From assembly GCA_000063525.1 (NCBI GenBank), contig CT978603.1, forward strand, positions 1,297,105 through 1,361,104: a stretch of 64,000 nt of DNA, read 5' to 3'. This stretch comes from Synechococcus sp. RCC307. GTDB taxonomy: Bacteria > Cyanobacteriota > Cyanobacteriia > PCC-6307 > Cyanobiaceae. Position 1 is the stretch's first letter; every line of letters starts with the position of its first letter. The position numbers and the translations under genes were made by a program. Below the pieces are notes generated by a model. The model did not search any database and had not been told where the DNA came from. It worked only from the letters and a program-made list of their open reading frames with translations. Below are positions 59,079 to 64,000 of the stretch, in pieces.

Positions 59079-60203
59079 TCAGGCCAACTTGAGCTGCTCG
59101 GCTAATGCCATGGCACTACGCAATGCGCCCTCCCCGCAGCCATATCCCGGGCCCATGATCCAGTCGCCAGCCAATCCCACCGAACTCTTGGAACACCACT
59201 GCAACTCCGCCGGCAATCCACCAGCGGTTGGAACCGCAGCACCCCAGCGCATGACGCCATAGGACTCGGCCTGCTCAAGGGCTTGTTGCAACTGAGGCCA
59301 TGGCTGCAACACCGCCGGAAGCGCCGAACGCAAGCGCTGCTCGTGATGGCGCAGCAAAGCGGGCTGACTCTCCGGCGTGATGCTTTGGCCGTCATCGAGG
59401 CCATGCACCACCAGCCCGAGGCGGCCATCGCTTTGCAGTTGCAGCACCAGCCGCTCGATACCCCAACGCTGTTGTGCTTCGTCGTTCAGCCAGACCTGAC
59501 GCGGAAGATCACTGATCTGCGTAGCTGGTAACGCCAGCATCCAATTCCAGCGAACGCTGGCCTCAATCCCGGCAATGGCCTGCAAAGCGGCATCCAACTG
59601 AGGATCAGCTCCGATCGGGACGGCTGTGCGGAGCGGCGGTTCCCCCCAAGCCAGCATCGCCAACGAACGGGGATGGGCCAGCAGCGTTCCCGTCAACACG
59701 AGACGTTTGGCGGCAAACACCTCGGTACGCTCGGCGTTGGCCAGCAACCAGCGACCTGAGCTGTGCTCGAGCCAACGCAGGCGACAACCAAACGCGCTCT
59801 GATGCTGACCAGGGACTTGGCGCAGCAGAGCTTCACAGACGCTTGCCATGGTGGGCGAGCCCGCGTAACTGAGCCCTTGGGGCGGCCCATCGATCCGCTG
59901 CGCCGCCCCATCAAGCCAAACGAGCGGACGCTGTTCCTCCACCAACACCCCTTGATCCAGAAGGGGTTGCAACAGCTCAGCGATGGCCCCTTGCGGAGGG
60001 GCGGAGAAATTCAGTGCTGGAGCTCCATGGTCGAGCCGCCAAATCGGATCGCTGCGATGTCTGCGGCTGGAGGCGCGCCCGCCAGGGCCACGGCCCGCTT
60101 CGATCAACAGGGTGCTGCCATCAAAACCGCTGCGCCCCAAACACTGGGTGAGGGCGCAACCGGCGAGGCCGGCACCAACAATGGCGAGGTCAACCTCGAT
60201 CAC
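59079..60203 (-). CDS. FAD-dependent oxidoreductase (renalase/monoamine-oxidase-like)
   Basis: 374 residues with the N-terminal dinucleotide-binding motif LAIVGAGLAGCALTQCL, GRGPGGRASSRR and a C-terminal FAD-contact region GLAGDWIMGPGYGCGEGALRSAMALA. This layout matches renalase-like NAD(P)/FAD proteins of cyanobacteria; substrate unknown. The start is GTG at 60203, only 13 bases after the 3' end of tRNA-Lys, with no clear ribosome-binding site. Confidence 0.85.
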   Translation of the reverse strand: MIEVDLAIVGAGLAGCALTQCLGRSGFDGSTLLIEAGRGPGGRASSRRHRSDPIWRLDHGAPALNFSAPPQGAIAELLQPLLDQGVLVEEQRPLVWLDGAAQRIDGPPQGLSYAGSPTMASVCEALLRQVPGQHQSAFGCRLRWLEHSSGRWLLANAERTEVFAAKRLVLTGTLLAHPRSLAMLAWGEPPLRTAVPIGADPQLDAALQAIAGIEASVRWNWMLALPATQISDLPRQVWLNDEAQQRWGIERLVLQLQSDGRLGLVVHGLDDGQSITPESQPALLRHHEQRLRSALPAVLQPWPQLQQALEQAESYGVMRWGAAVPTAGGLPAELQWCSKSSVGLAGDWIMGPGYGCGEGALRSAMALAEQLKLA

Positions 60204-60216
60204 ACGATCAAATCTA

Positions 60217-60288
60217 TGGGTCGCCTGAGATTCGAACTCAGGACCAGCCGGTTAAAAGCCGGATGCTCTACCGCTGAGCTAGCGACCC
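60217..60288 (-). tRNA. tRNA-Lys (TTT anticodon)
   Basis: A 72-base cloverleaf on the minus strand: acceptor GGGTCGC/GCGACCC, D-arm AGCTCAGCGGTAGAGC, anticodon loop CTTTTAA (anticodon TTT) and T-arm CTGAGTTCGAATCTCAG. No encoded CCA. It lies directly upstream of the FAD oxidoreductase gene. Confidence 0.97.
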
Positions 60289-60338
60289 GTGCCCCAAGGG
60301 GCGAAACCGAAAATTATCACGCGCACCACCCCAGCCCC

Positions 60339-60839
60339 ATGAGCTCTGCTCCCTGGCCTCAGCCCAACCTCCGCAACGCCGCCTGGGTGGCACCGAGCGC
60401 TGTGGTGATTGGTGATGTTCAGCTGGAGGCAGGCGCCAGCCTCTGGCCCACCGCCGTGGCCCGTGGGGACCTCGCCAGCATCCGCATTGGCGAAGGCAGC
60501 AATGTTCAAGACGGGGCCGTGCTGCACGGCGATCCAGGTGATCCGGTGCTGATTGGCCGCGATGTGACCATCGGCCACCGGGCCGTCATCCATGGCGCCA
60601 CCCTCAACGACGGCTGCCTCATCGGCATCGGCGCCATCGTTCTCAATGGCGTGACCGTGGGGGCCGGCGCCCTGGTGGCAGCTGGGGCTGTGGTGACCAA
60701 AGATGTGCCGGCCGGCGCCCTGGTGATGGGCGCACCAGCAGCGGTCAAGCGAGAACTCAGTTCTGACGCGGTAGCCGGCCAACGCAGCCATGCCCAGCAC
60801 TACCGCCAGCTCGCTGAACAGCACGCGGCTTTGGGCTGA
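60339..60839 (+). CDS. Gamma-class carbonic anhydrase-like protein (left-handed beta helix)
   Basis: 166 residues with hexapeptide-repeat strands throughout (VVIGDVQLEAGASLWPTAVA) and the His-rich segments VLHGDPGDPV and IGHRAVIHG, where the three zinc-binding His of gamma-carbonic anhydrases sit. It ends with a helical tail (HAQHYRQLAEQHAAL). Family members range from CcmM-type carbonic anhydrase to PaaY and transferases; catalytic competence cannot be judged from sequence alone. ATG at 60339; the long upstream frame is the shadow of the FAD gene. Confidence 0.85.
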   Translation: MSSAPWPQPNLRNAAWVAPSAVVIGDVQLEAGASLWPTAVARGDLASIRIGEGSNVQDGAVLHGDPGDPVLIGRDVTIGHRAVIHGATLNDGCLIGIGAIVLNGVTVGAGALVAAGAVVTKDVPAGALVMGAPAAVKRELSSDAVAGQRSHAQHYRQLAEQHAALG

Positions 60840-60928
60840 GTTGCCAGCGAATTGCTGCAAAAGGCAAAAGGCCTTCCAGCAACTGCGGATTATTCCGTAG
60901 GATCAGCGCCGTTTTGTGCTGCTAGCCC

Positions 60929-61051
60929 ATGGATCTCCGGCTCGTCCTGGTCGCCTCTCCGATCCTGCTGGCTGTGGGTTGGGCTGGTTTCAACATCGGT
61001 CGTGCCGCAGTTGGCCAGCTGCAGCTCATGCTGAAGAGAGCACGCGGTTGA
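60929..61051 (+). CDS. psbY: Photosystem II protein PsbY
   Basis: 40 residues: [20 protein letters not shown], a membrane helix ending [14 protein letters not shown] and a basic tail (KRARG). This matches the PsbY/Ycf32 pattern (DxR, helix, GWxxFNIGxAAxxQ). It lies four bases before the trmFO start. Confidence 0.9.
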   Translation: MDLRLVLVASPILLAVGWAGFNIGRAAVGQLQLMLKRARG

Positions 61052-61055
61052 GCCG

Positions 61056-62426
61056 TTGAACGTTTTGGTGATCGGAGCCGGTCTCGCCGGCTCCGAAGCC
61101 GCCTGGCAGGTGGCTCAAGCAGGACTTCCGGTCACCTTGGTGGAGATGCGGCCGCTGCGCCGCTCGCCAGCGCACCACAGCAGTGAATTTGGTGAGCTGG
61201 TCTGCAGCAACAGTTTTGGAGCATTAAGCAGTGATCGGGCCGCCGGCCTGCTGCAAGAGGAGTTGCGGCGCCTGGGGTCGTTGGTGATCAGCACCGCAGA
61301 CCACCACGCCGTGCCAGCGGGCGGGGCCCTTGCTGTTGATCGCGGCCGCTACAGCGCAGCCCTCACTGAAGCGCTCGACGCCCATCCCCTGGTGACGATC
61401 GAGCGGCGGGAGCAGCAGCGCCTGCCTGAACCTGGGCAAATCACGGTGCTGGCCACCGGCCCGCTGACCAGCGAACCATTGGCGGAAGACCTGCGCGCCT
61501 TCACCGGCCGCGAGGACTGCCATTTTTTTGATGCCGCTAGCCCCATCGTTGAAGGCGAGAGCATCAACCTGGAGGTGGCGTTCCGCGCCAGCCGCTACGA
61601 CAAAGGCGATGCGGATTACATCAACTGCCCGATGAATCAGGAGCAGTACCTCGCCTTCCGCGAGGCCCTGCTGACGGCAGAACAAGCCGAGCTCAAGGAC
61701 TTCGAAAAAGACAGCGCCACGTTTTTTGAGGGCTGCCTGCCCATTGAAGAGCTGGCCCGCCGTGGTGAAGACACCATGCGCTACGGCCCGCTCAAACCAA
61801 TCGGGCTTTGGGACCAGCGCTGGGGAGATGTCACCGACCGCGATGTGCGCCGGGCCAAGCGTGCCTATGCGGTGGTGCAACTGCGCCAGGAGGACAAAGA
61901 CGGCCGGCTCTGGAACCTGGTTGGCTTCCAGACCAACCTCAAATGGGGTGAGCAAAAGCGGGTTTTACAGCTCATCCCCGGGCTTGAGAACGCCAGCTTC
62001 GTGCGCTTTGGGGTGATGCACCGCAACACCTTCTTGGAAGCCCCACAGCTGCTCCAGCCAACCCTGCAATTCCGCCAGCGGCCCAGCCTTCTGGCGGCAG
62101 GTCAAATCACCGGCACCGAGGGCTATGCAGCCGCTGTTGCTGGCGGCTGGCTAGCGGGCACCAACGCGGCCCGGATCGCCCGCGGCGATGCCCCCATCGA
62201 CCTGCCGGCCACCACCATGGCTGGAGCCTTGACCCACTTCATCAGCGAGGCCCCCAGCGGCAAATTCCAACCGATGCCCCCCAATTTCGGTCTGCTGCCG
62301 GAGCTGCCCGAACGCATCCGCGACAAACGCCGCCGCTACGGGGCCTACCGCGATCGGGCCCTGGCCGACCTCGCCCCCTTCAGCTCAGCCCCTAAGGTCG
62401 CCGAAGCCACTGCAGCGGCCCTGTGA
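61056..62426 (+). CDS. trmFO: Methylenetetrahydrofolate-tRNA-(uracil-5-)-methyltransferase
   Basis: FAD and folate-dependent methylation of U54 in tRNA T-loops. 456 residues with [20 protein letters not shown] at the N-terminus, [20 protein letters not shown] and [17 protein letters not shown], then [19 protein letters not shown] near the C-terminus, as in TrmFO/Gid. The start is TTG at 61056. It overlaps crtH by four bases (GTGA). Confidence 0.95.
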   Translation: MNVLVIGAGLAGSEAAWQVAQAGLPVTLVEMRPLRRSPAHHSSEFGELVCSNSFGALSSDRAAGLLQEELRRLGSLVISTADHHAVPAGGALAVDRGRYSAALTEALDAHPLVTIERREQQRLPEPGQITVLATGPLTSEPLAEDLRAFTGREDCHFFDAASPIVEGESINLEVAFRASRYDKGDADYINCPMNQEQYLAFREALLTAEQAELKDFEKDSATFFEGCLPIEELARRGEDTMRYGPLKPIGLWDQRWGDVTDRDVRRAKRAYAVVQLRQEDKDGRLWNLVGFQTNLKWGEQKRVLQLIPGLENASFVRFGVMHRNTFLEAPQLLQPTLQFRQRPSLLAAGQITGTEGYAAAVAGGWLAGTNAARIARGDAPIDLPATTMAGALTHFISEAPSGKFQPMPPNFGLLPELPERIRDKRRRYGAYRDRALADLAPFSSAPKVAEATAAAL

Positions 62427-63970
62427 GCAGCAGCCCGGATTGGGACGTGATCGTGATCGGCGCCGGGATTGGCGGCCTGGTTACCGCCAGCCAACTGGCA
62501 GCCAAAGGGGCCAAGGTGCTGGTGCTGGAGCGCTATTTGATTCCTGGAGGTAGCGGCGGCAGTTTCAAACGGGCCGGCTACACCTTCGATGTGGGCGCCT
62601 CCATGATTTTTGGCTTCGGCCAAAAAGGCCATACCAACCTGCTGACCAGGGCCCTCGCCGATGTGGGGGAGCACTGCGACACCATCGCTGACCCGGTGCA
62701 GCTGGAATATCACTTGCCAGGCGGCCTGAACGTGGCCGTCGATCGCAATTACGAGAGCTTTGTCGAACGGCTGAGCAGCCTGTTTCCCCATGAAGCCAAA
62801 GGGATCCGCGCCTTCTATGACACCTGTTGGCAAGTGTTCCGCTGCCTCGATGCGATGCCGCTGCTCTCGCTCGAGGATCCGGCCTATCTCGCCAAGGTGT
62901 TTTTCAGGGCTCCACTGGCTTGCCTAGGGCTTGCCCGCTGGCTGCCGTTCAATGTCGGCGATGTGGCCCGACAACACATCAACGATCCCCAGCTGCTCCA
63001 ATTCATTGACATGGAGTGCTTCTGCTGGTCGGTGATGCCAGCAGATCTCACCCCGATGATCAATGCCGGCATGGTGTTTTCCGATCGCCATGCCGGCGGC
63101 ATCAACTACCCCAAAGGCGGCGTTGGCACGATTGCCTGCAGGTTGGTGAGTGGCCTCGAACGCCACGGCGGCCAGATCCGCTACAAGGCCCGTGTCACGC
63201 GCGTGCTGATGGACGGCAGCCAAGCCGTTGGCGTTGAACTCGCCGATGGCGAGACAATCCATGCTCGACGCGTGGTCAGCAATGCCACCCGTTGGGACAC
63301 CTTCAGTGGGGAAGGTTCAGCCAAAGCGCCGCTGGTGGATGCCGATCACACACCTGCACGGGAGGCGCGTTGGCGCAAGCGCTACAAGGCCTCGCCCTCG
63401 TTCCTCTCGCTGCACCTGGGAATCGATGCCGCATTGGTGCCCAGCGGTTTCCACTGCCACCACCTGCTGCTGGAGGACTGGCAGGCCATGGAAGACGAGC
63501 AGGGAGTGATCTTTGTGTCGATGCCCAGCCTTCTGGATCCTGAGCTGGCCCCCAGCGGTCGGCACATCTTGCACTGCTTCACGCCTTCGGCAATGGAGCA
63601 CTGGCAAGGCCTGGGGCCAGAGGCCTACAAGGCCAAAAAACAGGCGGATGCCGACCGCTTAATCCAACGCCTCGAGACCTTGCTGTTGCCTGGCCTCAGT
63701 GGCAGCATCCATCACCGCGAAGTGGGGACCCCGCGCAGCCATCGCCGCTTCCTTGGCCGTCACCAAGGCAGCTATGGCCCGATCCCAGCGCTGCGGCTGC
63801 CCGGCCTGCTGCCGATGCCGTTCAACCGCACCGGCGTCGATGGCCTCTACTGCGTTGGCGATTCCTGCTTCCCGGGGCAAGGGCTCAATGCCGTGGCCTT
63901 CAGTGGCTTTGCTTGTGCCCATCGGATCGGTGCTGATCTAGGGCTCAATCCCTGGGCTTTACCCCAATGA
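62423..63970 (+). CDS. crtH: Prolycopene isomerase (carotenoid isomerase)
   Basis: Converts poly-cis-lycopene to the all-trans form in the plant-type carotene pathway. 515 residues with the dinucleotide-binding [20 protein letters not shown] at about 9-28, [19 protein letters not shown] and C-terminal [20 protein letters not shown] (FAD contact), as in CrtISO/CrtH. The start is GTG at 62423 inside the trmFO stop. No terminator is seen before the window end. Confidence 0.92.
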   Translation: MSSSPDWDVIVIGAGIGGLVTASQLAAKGAKVLVLERYLIPGGSGGSFKRAGYTFDVGASMIFGFGQKGHTNLLTRALADVGEHCDTIADPVQLEYHLPGGLNVAVDRNYESFVERLSSLFPHEAKGIRAFYDTCWQVFRCLDAMPLLSLEDPAYLAKVFFRAPLACLGLARWLPFNVGDVARQHINDPQLLQFIDMECFCWSVMPADLTPMINAGMVFSDRHAGGINYPKGGVGTIACRLVSGLERHGGQIRYKARVTRVLMDGSQAVGVELADGETIHARRVVSNATRWDTFSGEGSAKAPLVDADHTPAREARWRKRYKASPSFLSLHLGIDAALVPSGFHCHHLLLEDWQAMEDEQGVIFVSMPSLLDPELAPSGRHILHCFTPSAMEHWQGLGPEAYKAKKQADADRLIQRLETLLLPGLSGSIHHREVGTPRSHRRFLGRHQGSYGPIPALRLPGLLPMPFNRTGVDGLYCVGDSCFPGQGLNAVAFSGFACAHRIGADLGLNPWALPQ

Positions 63971-64000
63971 CGCCAGGGCCCCATCGCGCAGGTTGAGGTA
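63959..64000 (-). CDS. C-terminal end of a - strand gene (partial)
   Basis: The minus strand is open from the right edge to a TAA at 63961-63959, giving 13 codons: [13 protein letters not shown]. It overlaps the last 12 bases of crtH. The reading frame is too short to assign a family. Confidence 0.35.
   Translation of the reverse strand, partial: YLNLRDGALASLG

Noticed and set aside
1-64000. CRISPR array, insertion sequence or prophage
   Set aside because: No regularly spaced repeats, transposase or integrase motifs, or phage structural genes were seen; the GH19-M15 fusion and 2OG oxygenase are single phage-like genes only.

Overview
The window is chromosomal DNA of a GC-rich unicellular picocyanobacterium, most likely a Synechococcus/Cyanobium-type alpha-cyanobacterium. 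Supporting genes are the Mg-protoporphyrin cyclase acsF, the tiny photosystem II genes psb30 and psbY, two high-light-inducible (hli) genes, the carotenoid isomerase crtH, and cyanobacteria-specific families (DUF565/Ycf20, DUF2301, DUF2996, DUF6464, UPF0182). Genes are packed tightly on both strands, with many ATGA, GTGA or TGATG start/stop overlaps. I see no insertion sequence, integrase, CRISPR array or rRNA.

Layout. 0-4.3 kb: a + strand run (VOC protein, family-4 uracil-DNA glycosylase, phosphoribosyltransferase, ispG, ctpA). 4.3-8.9 kb: mfd and a methyltransferase on -. 9-12.8 kb: small and hypothetical genes, a TerC-type membrane protein and a DUF6464 protein. 12.8-21.5 kb: - strand units tldD-tldE-fmt, DUF2996 followed by acsF, and a degenerate RNase II/R-like gene with ubiX and a LapA-like gene. 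21.6-27 kb: a pair of half-size GDT1/UPF0016 transporters with a YkgJ protein, psb30, recJ-clc, a HAD phosphatase and Ycf20. 27-34.7 kb: rpmF, ftsH, thrC with a ThiS/MoaD-like carrier, UPF0182, class II aldolase. 35-39 kb: two glutathione-transferase-fold genes, one in a four-gene overlapping unit with a nitrilase and DUF2301. 39-49 kb: small secreted proteins, a PPOX/57-aa/YjbQ unit, a GH19-M15 endolysin-like fusion, two methyltransferase/SDR genes, two MFS transporters and a GluR0-like ligand-gated channel. 49-58.7 kb: an island of about 25 small membrane, lipoprotein and zinc-ribbon proteins, including two hli genes, a 2OG-Fe(II) oxygenase and an L,D-transpeptidase-like lipoprotein. 58.7-64 kb: tRNA-Pro, an FAD oxidoreductase just behind tRNA-Lys, gamma-carbonic anhydrase-like protein, psbY, trmFO and crtH.

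Most long genes are housekeeping or photosynthetic functions: isoprenoid, chlorophyll and carotenoid synthesis, PSII assembly and D1 maturation, Calvin-cycle aldolase, DNA repair and tRNA modification. The less ordinary content is in the short genes and gene pairings: two paralogous 32-residue microproteins 35 kb apart, a pseudo-RNase, the thrC/ThiS pair, a phage-like cell-wall hydrolase fusion, an FtsH with one membrane segment, and structured intergenic RNA around 56.2-56.35 kb. Functions are assigned from motifs recognised by eye; no database search was run.
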